From assembly GCF_000389635.1 (NCBI RefSeq), contig NC_021182.1, positions 3,885,925 through 3,949,924 of the forward strand: a stretch of 64,000 nt of DNA, given 5' to 3'. Below, in pieces: positions 7,308-14,484 of this stretch. The DNA comes from Clostridium pasteurianum BC1 (GTDB lineage Bacteria; Bacillota; Clostridia; Clostridiales; Clostridiaceae). Positions within the stretch are counted from its first letter, which is position 1. The number at the start of each line of letters is the position of its first letter. The notes under the pieces were generated by a model. The model was not told where the DNA came from, made no database searches, and saw only the letters and a program-made list of their open reading frames with translations. A program made the position numbers and the translations under genes.

Positions 7308-7682
7308 CTATCCATCATATCTAACCAATGCCTCTTTAATGTTCCTCACTCCACCCTTTGGATTTTCCACATCTCCTTTATACCTTGGAATTAAATGTAC
7401 ATGTAAATGCATCACAGTCTGCCCTGCATAGTATCCTACATTTACTCCAACGTTATAACCCTCTGGCTTTAGTTCCTTATCTATGTTTTTCTTTACCTTA
7501 TGCATCAATGAATATATATCTTTAATTTCTTCCTCTGTTGCTTCAAAGAAGCTTTCAAAATGTCTTTTAGGAATTATTAAGACATGACCTTTATTCACTG
7601 GGAATTTATCATAAATGGCAAAGGCCGATTCATTTTCTGCTATGTACTCTCTCTTTTGGTATTCACAAAATATGCAGCTCAT
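7308..7682 (-). CDS. HIT-family nucleotide-binding hydrolase
   Basis: 124 aa. The histidine triad is HLHVHLIPRY, with His92, His94 and His96 as the catalytic HxHxH. CIFC at residues 3-6 is the N-terminal cysteine pair often seen in bacterial Hit proteins. The family hydrolyses nucleotide phosphoramidates or dinucleoside polyphosphates in the cytosol. I chose the ATG at 7682, 6 bases after GGAGG, over the upstream in-frame ATG at 7703. Single gene. Confidence 0.88.
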   Translation of the reverse strand: MSCIFCEYQKREYIAENESAFAIYDKFPVNKGHVLIIPKRHFESFFEATEEEIKDIYSLMHKVKKNIDKELKPEGYNVGVNVGYYAGQTVMHLHVHLIPRYKGDVENPKGGVRNIKEALVRYDG

Positions 7683-7965
7683 AGTATACCTCCAAATATG
7701 CATATAAACATTGCGATAATTAGTCGTTATTTCTCTTTATTCTTATTATAATGTTATTTACACATTATTTTAACAATCTTTTTGCCATTTCTTGTTAAAA
7801 TTACTTTTAATATAGGCACTTTATAAGATAATCAAAAATCTTGTTGGATAATGTGTCTAGTATTGAAATAATTTTCAGAACAAATGTTCGTATAAAATCC
7901 TCCTTATCTGGAAATATTAAAAACATCAGTAAAAAATAAAAATTTTCTAGAAAGGAATAATCTAA

Positions 7966-8073
7966 ATGGATTATAATAAATATGAGGATACAGTATTTAA
8001 AAAGGCTATGGGAATATTTCAGCAAAGTGCAGTTGACTTCTTCAATTTTTTAGTTGCAGAATTTATGGTTTAA
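7966..8073 (+). pseudogene. N-terminal remnant of an Rpn/PD-(D/E)XK transposase-like nuclease
   Basis: An ATG with AAGGA upstream opens a 35-aa frame, MDYNKYEDTVFKKAMGIFQQ and then SAVDFFNF, which ends in a short unrelated tail and stop. The sequence looks like the start of the Rpn-type (recombination-promoting nuclease) proteins common in clostridia. A matching C-terminal part lies at 9434-9676, beyond the TnpB gene. Confidence 0.5.
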
Positions 8074-9391
8074 AAAAATATAAGAAAAAGATAAAGGAAG
8101 TTGAAGAAGTTGAAAAAAGCATACAAGATTGAAATTAAACCTACTAAAGAACAAAAAATTAAAATTCACCAAACCATTGGGGTAAGTAGATTTATTTATA
8201 ACTTTTATATTGCTAACAATAAAGAAACTTATGAAATAGATAAGAAGTTCTTTAGTGGTATGGATTTCTCAAAGTGGCTTAACAATGAGTATATTCCTAA
8301 TAATCAAGATAAAGCTTGGATAAAAGAAGTATCTTCTAAAGCTACTAAACAAGCCATTATGAATGGTGAAAAAGCATTTAAGAAGTTTTTTAAAGGTGAA
8401 AGTGGTTTTCCTAAATTTAAAAAGAAAAAGAATCAAGATATTAAAGCTTATTTTCCTAAAAACAATAAAACTGATTGGACTTTAGAAAGACATAGAGTTA
8501 AAGTGCCCACATTAGGATGGATTAGACTAAAAGAGTTTGGATATGTTCCGGTTGACTCAATAGTTAAAAGTGGTACAGTAAATCAAAAAGCTGATAGATA
8601 CTATATTTCAATTTTAGTTGAGGAAGATATTAAAATAAATGAAGGACCTTGTTCAAAAGGAATAGGGATTGACTTGGGACTTGAAAATTTTGCCATTTGC
8701 AGTAATGGCTTAACTAAAAAGAATATTAATAAAACAACAGTAGTTAAGAAGTTAGAAAAAAAATTAAAACGTGAACAAAGAAAGCTTTCAAGGAAATATG
8801 AAAGTTTAAAATTGAGAGATAAAAAAATGAAAGGAAAAGCTGCTCGTCAAAATATTCAAAAACAAGTAGTTAAGGTACAAAAACTTCATCAAAGACTTGC
8901 AAATATAAGAACTGACTATATCAATAAAACAGTAAGAGAGTTAATAAAGCAAAAACCAAGCTTTATAACAATTGAAGATTTAGCAGTTTCAAATATGATG
9001 AAGAATAGGCATTTAGCTAAGGCAGTTGCTGGGCAAAAATTCTATGAGTTCAGAACTAAACTTATTTCAAAAGCAAATCAGAATAACATTGAAATAAGAA
9101 TAGTTAATAGATTTTATCCAAGTAGTAAAACTTGCAGCTGCTGTGGAGCATATAAGAAAGATTTAAAAATATCTGATAGAGTTTACAAATGTGATAATTG
9201 CAAGACTGAGCTAGACAGGGATTTAAATGCCTCAATAAATTTAGCTAATGCTAAAGAATATAAGACAGCTTAATCAACCAAGCACTTATGTATGTACCGA
9301 AGGCTATTTCGGGAATTAACGACTGTGGAGTGCTATACAAACTGTAGTAGCTTAGGCAAAGCAGAGTACGTTGAAACAGTAATAATCTCAA
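8046..9391 (+). mobile_element. IS200/IS605-group element with tnpB only (ends inferred)
   Basis: The tnpB gene with its 3' structured region lies between two pieces of one nuclease gene. TTCAA (8041-8045) just before the proposed left end and CTCAA (9387-9391) at the proposed right end are similar short sites, as expected for the single-strand transposition of this group. No tnpA (Y1 transposase) is present, so movement would need one in trans. The ends are a proposal, not proved. Confidence 0.5.
8101..9273 (+). CDS. tnpB: TnpB RNA-guided nuclease (IS605/IS1341 type)
   Basis: 390 aa, normal length for TnpB. The RuvC-like active site is intact: Asp191 in GIDLGLENFA, Glu292 in TIEDLAV and Asp374 in DRDLNASINL. 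The zinc finger TCSCCG...CDNC is complete (Cys345, 348, 364, 367), and the N-terminal part has the basic WED/REC character (KPTKEQ, FPKFKKKK). TnpB proteins cut DNA guided by an RNA made from the 3' end of their own element. The start is TTG at 8101 or TTG at 8110; the ribosome site AAGGA (8094-8098) does not decide. Likely active judging by catalytic residues. Confidence 0.9.
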   Translation: MKKLKKAYKIEIKPTKEQKIKIHQTIGVSRFIYNFYIANNKETYEIDKKFFSGMDFSKWLNNEYIPNNQDKAWIKEVSSKATKQAIMNGEKAFKKFFKGESGFPKFKKKKNQDIKAYFPKNNKTDWTLERHRVKVPTLGWIRLKEFGYVPVDSIVKSGTVNQKADRYYISILVEEDIKINEGPCSKGIGIDLGLENFAICSNGLTKKNINKTTVVKKLEKKLKREQRKLSRKYESLKLRDKKMKGKAARQNIQKQVVKVQKLHQRLANIRTDYINKTVRELIKQKPSFITIEDLAVSNMMKNRHLAKAVAGQKFYEFRTKLISKANQNNIEIRIVNRFYPSSKTCSCCGAYKKDLKISDRVYKCDNCKTELDRDLNASINLANAKEYKTA

Positions 9392-9407
9392 TATGGATAC
9401 TTTTGAC
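9274..9407 (+). ncRNA. Probable omega (guide) RNA region of the TnpB element
   Basis: The bases after the tnpB stop are GC-richer than the surroundings and hold short stems such as CCGAAGGCTATTTCGG. TnpB guide RNAs overlap the 3' end of tnpB and run past the right end into flanking DNA, which acts as guide; here the guide would begin at 9392 (TATGGATACTTTTGAC). Inferred from family knowledge and position. Confidence 0.4.
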
Positions 9408-9433
9408 CATATTTTGAGTAGCAGAGGATAACA

Positions 9434-9676
9434 ATGACTGAAATAGGACGAATGATTAGAGATGAAGGTAGAGAAGAAGGCAGAAATGAAGGCCTTAAAG
9501 AAGGTATGGTCAGAGGGAAATCAGAATTAGTTGTAAAACTATTGATAAAAAAATTCAAAAAAGTACCGGATAACTACATTGAAAATATAAAAAATCTTTC
9601 AGATGATACCCTTGAAATTATCGCTACAGATATATTTGATATGTCTAAAATAGAAGATTTAGAAAAATATTTTTAA
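9434..9676 (+). pseudogene. C-terminal remnant of the Rpn-type nuclease
   Basis: 80 aa beginning MTEIGRMIRDEGREEGRNEG, a charged G/E/R-rich linker followed by a helical domain (VVKLLIKKFKKVP, NLSDDTLEIIATDIFDM). This is the usual tail of Rpn-family nucleases. The catalytic middle (roughly 200 aa) is absent. An in-frame TAG about 15 bases upstream closes the frame. It could still be translated from its ATG as a free C-terminal domain. Confidence 0.5.
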
Positions 9677-9701
9677 ATATTTTTTTCATTTCAAAAAACT
9701 A

Positions 9702-9747
9702 AAAAATGAGAGTAGATTCACCTACCAGTGAATCTACTCTCATTTTT
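9702..9747 (+). terminator. Terminator after the nuclease remnant
   Basis: A perfect 20-bp stem with a 6-base loop and flanking A and T runs; related in sequence to the hairpin at 475-515. It may act in both directions. Confidence 0.8.
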
Positions 9748-9786
9748 CATCATCAATTCATCTTAAATTTCCGAGGTTGAATAAGT

Positions 9787-10088
9787 TTATTTATACAATA
9801 CATTATTCAACTTTTTATTCATTTTTTTATACCTGTATATTCCTAAAACTATGGGTACGATACCTAAAAAAATACAAATTATTCCCAGGACATAAGTAAA
9901 GATGTCATCAAATAACTTTATTAGTGAAATAGCTATAATTATTAAACTGATTCCTGTTCTTATGTATGAAAGTAAAGTTCTTTCATTTGCTAATGCTGTC
10001 CTGTCGGCGGCTAAGAAACCCTCAATATCATTTCATTTTTATCGAAATTATAAATTGTATCTTCATTTTTATCATCTATTTTACTCAT
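9787..10088 (-). pseudogene. DUF202 (YidH-like) membrane protein gene broken by a 5-bp duplication
   Basis: ATG at 10088 (GGGGA upstream) gives MSKIDDKNEDTIYNFDKNE and then runs out of frame. The other frame gives GFLAADRTALANERTLLSYI, then RTGISLI, two membrane spans and TAA at 9787. The RTxLAxERTxLxxxRTG pattern is the DUF202 signature. The shift is explained by a tandem AATGA-AATGA (10028-10037, read on the minus strand); removing one copy restores a 98-aa protein (297 nt). Function of the family is unknown. Confidence 0.75.
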
Positions 10089-10475
10089 TAATTCCCCAAT
10101 TTCTAAAATAAGATAGGATTACCTAGTACTAATAATCTTTTTCTTTCTAAAAATCAGGATTTTTCACCTCAGCTTTCTTTATAATATTTTTATTTTATCA
10201 CAGAAAAAAACTTCATTACAATCTATATATTTTTCAAAATATAGGGTTATCTGATGGCTCCTTGCAATATTTACAATGTCCATCAATCACATACTAAAAC
10301 TAAATATTATTTTTAATTTTCCCATTTTACTTTACCCAACACTAACTATTGTGTAATGCATTTACCAAATTTTATACTCTTTCTATCTTTTTAAATACTA
10401 AAACTATGATATAATTAAGTACATATACTGTGTCCTTTTTTAGTTCATATCAATTGCTGGAAAGTAGGTTTTTTT
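10089..10475. other. Gene-free stretch with a likely promoter
   Basis: I see no gene. A TATAAT at 10410-10415 lies about 60 bases before the phosphoesterase start and probably serves it; its -35 box is poor. Confidence 0.4.
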
Positions 10476-11063
10476 ATGAAAATACTTTTGGTTTCAGATA
10501 CAGAGTCTAAATATATTTGGGATTTTTTCTGCAAAGATACCTTTAAAGATATAGACCTTATTATATCCTGTGGTGATTTAAAGGCAGATTATCTAAGCTA
10601 TTTAGCTACTATGATTCATGTACCAGTGTTTTATGTTCACGGTAATCATGACCACTATTATATTGAAAATCCACCGGAAGGCTGCACCTGTATAGATGAC
10701 AAGCTTATTGTATATAAAGGTATAAGAATTTTAGGCCTGGGTGGCAGCATGAAGTATAAGAATGGTCCTTTTTTATATACAGAAAGCCAAATGAGTAAAC
10801 GGATACAAAAGCTTAAGCTTAAACTCTTCCTAAAAAAAGGCTTTGATATCCTTGTATCCCATGCTGCTGCAAGTAGCATTAACGATGATAACGATTTATG
10901 TCATGAAGGCTATGTTAGTTTTAATAATCTTTTAGACAAGTATTCTCCAAAATACTTCTTCCATGGCCATGTGCATATGAATTATGGTAAAAAACCTAGA
11001 ACAACTGTCTACAATAATACTACAATTATTAATGCCTATGATTATTACATTTTAGAATATTGA
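10476..11063 (+). CDS. Calcineurin-like metallophosphoesterase
   Basis: 195 aa. Metal-binding motifs are in order: SDTES near residue 7, CGDL near 32-35, GNHDH near 56-60, SHAA near 128 and HGHVH near 163-167. The first motif is D-x-E in place of the usual D-x-H, so one metal ligand is altered. Proteins of this compact type hydrolyse phosphodiesters or phosphomonoesters in the cytosol; the substrate is unknown. GGAAAGTAGG precedes the ATG. Convergent with the PnrA-like gene. Confidence 0.82.
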   Translation: MKILLVSDTESKYIWDFFCKDTFKDIDLIISCGDLKADYLSYLATMIHVPVFYVHGNHDHYYIENPPEGCTCIDDKLIVYKGIRILGLGGSMKYKNGPFLYTESQMSKRIQKLKLKLFLKKGFDILVSHAAASSINDDNDLCHEGYVSFNNLLDKYSPKYFFHGHVHMNYGKKPRTTVYNNTTIINAYDYYILEY

Positions 11064-11128
11064 TAACGTTAACTACCAACACTTTGTAAACTATGATAAT
11101 CATTCATTATTATCAACATTAACACAAT

Positions 11129-13018
11129 TTATTTATCCACATATTCCTCTACTTCAACATTATCCACAAACCAATTCATATTGAGAATTTCATAGGGAGT
11201 AGCCTGCTGGTCTTCATCAATTCTCAGTTTTCCCCCATTATCACAAATTGGTCCTGTAAATGGATTGAATTCATTTGATATAATCATTTTCTTCATAGCT
11301 TCAATAAGCTTTTGCACTGATATTGGAACATATTTCTTGGAATAATATATATCCACAACACCTTCTGACATACCATACCAAAAGTTAATTAGTTTAGAAT
11401 TAGAATTAAACATATCCACAATGGTCTTAAAGCTGTCATTCAATATATTATTTAAAATTTTTTCATAATATACTCCCCAATTCCAGATGGGAGCCGCAAG
11501 ATATTTATCTGGTTCTTTGCTTCCTTTGTCAAAACTACAGAGCATGGAGTATACCCCAAATTTTTCAGTTTCAGCTCTTGCTACCTTAAGATTTCTATTA
11601 GAAATAACATCGCAGTTCTTATTGAGAAGTGTTGCTTCAACATCGGTAAACTTATCGTGACTATTCCATTCTCTAGTCCATGCAACCTTTACCTCAGCAT
11701 AGGGGTTCACAAGCTTAGCTCCTAGTGCAAAGGAATTAATTGCAGAAATCACCTCTGAAGAAGGACTTGTTGCAGAATATCCTATTATATTTGTTTTTGT
11801 CACAGCCCCTGCTATCATGCCGGCTAAAAATCTGGCTTCATAGACTCTCCCAAAATAGCAACTCATATGCTTATAAGGTGTATCATCTGAACAATTAAAA
11901 AATTTAATCTCCGGATATTCCATAGCGCATTTCAAGGTAGCATTCCTGAATATAGGACTAGTAGTAAAAATAACATTATTCCCCTCTTCTGCAAGGGATT
12001 TTATATATTCATAATCAAAGGCATTCTCAGGTACTTCTTGAATATACTTTGTGGTAATCTGATCAGAAAGTCTATTCTCTACATATTTCCTGCCAAGCTC
12101 ATGACCATAGGTCCAGCCTGAGGTTTTAATGCTTCTGGCATAGACAAAAGCCACCTTTAATTTTTTAGGTAAAGTTATAAAATTAGATATGCCTGATAGC
12201 CTTTTAGTTGAATCTTTTTGAGAATTTGTCTGAATTTCTATACTCTTATCTTTAAAATGAGTCAATTCCTTCATAAGCTGCTTTAACCTATTAGAAACTT
12301 TCCCCTCATTTAAGGAATCATTTATACCATATAAAGAAATATATTCCAGGAAAGCATCTCCTGTGGTTACAGGAAGCTTACCCCCACCCATCTTCAGATA
12401 TATATCTCTAAAGGTATCATATTTGAATTTTTTAAAATGTTCATACTTATCCTCTTCCAAGTAAAGCTTTGGATTATATGCATCAAGCATATGCGAAAGC
12501 TTATTAAAACTATGTTTTTTTGTAAACCATATGGAATTGAGCTTTGTTTTATTATAGAAATCCAGGAATTCATAATATATAGTATTGGTTAAATCTTCTT
12601 TCCTTTTCTTTGGTACAAGTCTTATTACCTCTCCCCTGATAGAAAATGCCTTTAAAAATTTTAGTACACTTACCCTTTTATTTCCCTCAATTGCATAGAA
12701 ATAATTAAGATATTCGTATACCTTTATTGGCTGATTTATACCTTCCTCCAGATGACTTTCATATAAAGCTATCCATTTATTTCTAAATTCTGATTCATTA
12801 TCAATTATTGGCATGAAGCCTTTTGAGAAAGCAGTACTTCTAGAACGGGAATAGGTTCCAACTATTTTTTTTAAAGGGATTTCAAGAATACCTAAATTCA
12901 CATTAGCAACGATTTCTTCACCTTTTAATATTTCATCAAGGCACAGCATTGGACTTTGTAATTCTTTTTTGCCTCTCTTCACTGCATCTCTATATTGTTC
13001 CTGTGCATTTAATTCCAT
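11129..13018 (-). CDS. PnrA/BMP-family ligand-binding protein with N-terminal ParB-like segment
   Basis: 629 aa, about twice the length of a normal BMP lipoprotein. The C-terminal part, from about residue 287 (KLKVAFVYARS) to about 560, is a BMP/PnrA-type sugar- or nucleoside-binding domain. The N-terminal 280 residues contain YAIEGNKRVSVLKFLKA (about 108-124), which resembles the ParB/sulfiredoxin fold motif. There is no signal peptide or lipobox, so the protein is predicted to be cytosolic, unlike transporter-linked BMP proteins. A role as an intracellular ligand sensor is inference. GGGAGG lies 9 bases before the ATG. It stands alone, with no ABC transporter genes beside it. Confidence 0.7.
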   Translation of the reverse strand: MELNAQEQYRDAVKRGKKELQSPMLCLDEILKGEEIVANVNLGILEIPLKKIVGTYSRSRSTAFSKGFMPIIDNESEFRNKWIALYESHLEEGINQPIKVYEYLNYFYAIEGNKRVSVLKFLKAFSIRGEVIRLVPKKRKEDLTNTIYYEFLDFYNKTKLNSIWFTKKHSFNKLSHMLDAYNPKLYLEEDKYEHFKKFKYDTFRDIYLKMGGGKLPVTTGDAFLEYISLYGINDSLNEGKVSNRLKQLMKELTHFKDKSIEIQTNSQKDSTKRLSGISNFITLPKKLKVAFVYARSIKTSGWTYGHELGRKYVENRLSDQITTKYIQEVPENAFDYEYIKSLAEEGNNVIFTTSPIFRNATLKCAMEYPEIKFFNCSDDTPYKHMSCYFGRVYEARFLAGMIAGAVTKTNIIGYSATSPSSEVISAINSFALGAKLVNPYAEVKVAWTREWNSHDKFTDVEATLLNKNCDVISNRNLKVARAETEKFGVYSMLCSFDKGSKEPDKYLAAPIWNWGVYYEKILNNILNDSFKTIVDMFNSNSKLINFWYGMSEGVVDIYYSKKYVPISVQKLIEAMKKMIISNEFNPFTGPICDNGGKLRIDEDQQATPYEILNMNWFVDNVEVEEYVDK

Positions 13019-13197
13019 ATCCTCACACCTCCCATATAACCCCTAATAGAAACATATATTAATTACTTTATTATATAAAATTATAATCTAAAGGAAAGAA
13101 ATTATATATAGATTTATAAATTTTTCTGTAGATATTTAGCTGTTTCTCTTATGTCACTAAGAAATTTAAATTCATAATAACTCATATATTTTCTTAC

Positions 13198-13899
13198 TTA
13201 AAATTCACCATTATTCTTCATTTCCTCTATAATTCCATCTACATGTATATCTACTGTATTTAAAAATGGAATATTTAAATCTCCATCTTTTAATATTATT
13301 GGTATCTCGGTACAGCCTAAAATCACTCCATCAATGAATTCCTCTTTTATCATTCTGGTGATTATATTAAGAAATCCCTCCCTGGTTCTTTTATTAATAA
13401 TTCCATTTTCCAGCTCAGTGAATATTCTTTGCTGAATATATTCCCGTTCGGCCTTTCTTGGCACTATAATATCTATTGCACTTTTCAAAAAGCTATCCTT
13501 GTAAAAAGGTTCTTCCATGGTAGTAATTGTTCCTAAAAGCCCTAATCTCTTAAGTTTTAATTCTTTAGCTCTTTCACGAGTTTCCTCCACAATACTTAGT
13601 ACAGGCATCGGTGCTAATTTCTTTACTTTATGAAAAACTATATGTGGTGTATTTGAAGATATCACTCCTATACTAGCCCCTGCTATATACAAATTATTGA
13701 GGGACTCTACTAATATATCTACAAGTTTATACCATTGCTTTGTAGATATAAAATTCAAAACTTCCTGCATATCTATGCTATCTATGATTATTTTAGGATA
13801 ACTTCCATCTGTTTTCAGTTTTTTATATTTATATATTAAACTCTTATAATAATCCACTGTAGATTCCGGTCCAATTCCGCCAACAATTCCAATTTTCAT
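13198..13899 (-). CDS. Aspartate/glutamate racemase family protein
   Basis: 233 aa from the ATG at 13899 (GGTG 6 bases upstream), giving the canonical start MKIGIVGGIGPESTVDYY. The second catalytic region GVILGCTEIPI has Cys196. In the first, SSNTPH, the residue that is Cys in aspartate racemases is Ser82. E. coli YgeA, with Thr at this position and Cys in the second, is the nearest precedent I know. So a two-Cys racemase mechanism is unlikely; a one-base mechanism, an altered substrate, or isomerase activity on one enantiomer are possibilities. Confidence 0.78.
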   Translation of the reverse strand: MKIGIVGGIGPESTVDYYKSLIYKYKKLKTDGSYPKIIIDSIDMQEVLNFISTKQWYKLVDILVESLNNLYIAGASIGVISSNTPHIVFHKVKKLAPMPVLSIVEETRERAKELKLKRLGLLGTITTMEEPFYKDSFLKSAIDIIVPRKAEREYIQQRIFTELENGIINKRTREGFLNIITRMIKEEFIDGVILGCTEIPIILKDGDLNIPFLNTVDIHVDGIIEEMKNNGEF

Positions 13900-14049
13900 C
13901 TTTTTCACCGTCCTAATTCTCACTATAACCTAGGCATCTTGAAAAATATTACTTTATATATTTATATTTTATGTGAGAACTACGGACTAAGTACTTAAAT
14001 TATAGCTTCAATTCAAAAGTAATGCAGCAAAATTTTGGACACTAAAAAA

Positions 14050-14079
14050 CCCCTTAAAGATTAATTAATCTTTAAGGGG
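14050..14079 (-). terminator. Terminator of the cold-shock gene
   Basis: A 30-base perfect palindrome, arms CCCCTTAAAGAT, followed on the minus strand by TTTTTT. Confidence 0.85.
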
Positions 14080-14094
14080 CTAAATATCTACTAA

Positions 14095-14292
14095 TTAAGC
14101 AATAGTGATATTTTCAGCTTGAGGGCCTTTTGGTCCTTCAACTACATCATAAACAACTTTTTGACCTTCTTCAAGTGATTTATAACCTTCTGCTTTTATT
14201 TGTGAAAAGTGTGCAAAAACATCTTTTCCATCTTCTCCTGTAATAAAACCAAAACCTTTTTGAGCATTAAACCATTTTACTGTACCATTCAT
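14095..14292 (-). CDS. csp: Cold-shock protein (CspA family)
   Basis: 65 aa, standard size. It has the single OB-fold with both RNA-binding motifs, KGFGFI (RNP1) and DVFAHF (RNP2), and the usual ending GPQAENI. It acts as a single-strand nucleic acid chaperone in the cytosol. GGAGG lies 10 bases before the ATG. The promoter lies about 145 bases upstream, leaving a long leader of the kind that controls cold-shock mRNA stability and translation. Confidence 0.95.
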   Translation of the reverse strand: MNGTVKWFNAQKGFGFITGEDGKDVFAHFSQIKAEGYKSLEEGQKVVYDVVEGPKGPQAENITIA

Positions 14293-14431
14293 TCGATGTG
14301 TACCTCCGAAATTTTATTTTCTTAAACTCTTTGTAATAATACACCAACAAAATTTCGATATCAACATACTATAATTCTATAATACTAATTGAAACTATTT
14401 GTGTTACATTAATTACGATTCATTTAAGCTT
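14293..14431 (-). promoter_or_regulatory. Long 5' leader of the cold-shock gene
   Basis: About 140 transcribed but untranslated bases between the promoter and the csp start. Similar leaders act as thermosensors in csp genes; the role here is inferred. Confidence 0.5.
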
Positions 14432-14437
14432 TACTTC

Positions 14438-14466
14438 ATTATAACATCATATATTTTATATGTCAA
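14438..14466 (-). promoter_or_regulatory. Consensus sigma-A promoter of the cold-shock gene
   Basis: Minus strand TTGACA, exactly 17 bases, TATAAT: a full match to consensus at both boxes. Confidence 0.9.
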
Positions 14467-14484
14467 GTAAAAATGTAAATTTAT

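Noticed and set aside
7807-8025. Minus-strand 72-aa hydrophobic frame
   Set aside because: No ribosome site; it overlaps the Rpn-type N-terminal piece, whose plus-strand frame has a good start.
9902-10111. Plus-strand 69-aa frame
   Set aside because: Antisense to the frameshifted DUF202 gene, which has a clear family signature on the minus strand.
11080-11125. Possible bidirectional terminator between the phosphoesterase and PnrA-like genes
   Set aside because: Only a 7-bp AT stem (TGATAAT/ATTATCA) without a T run; not convincing.
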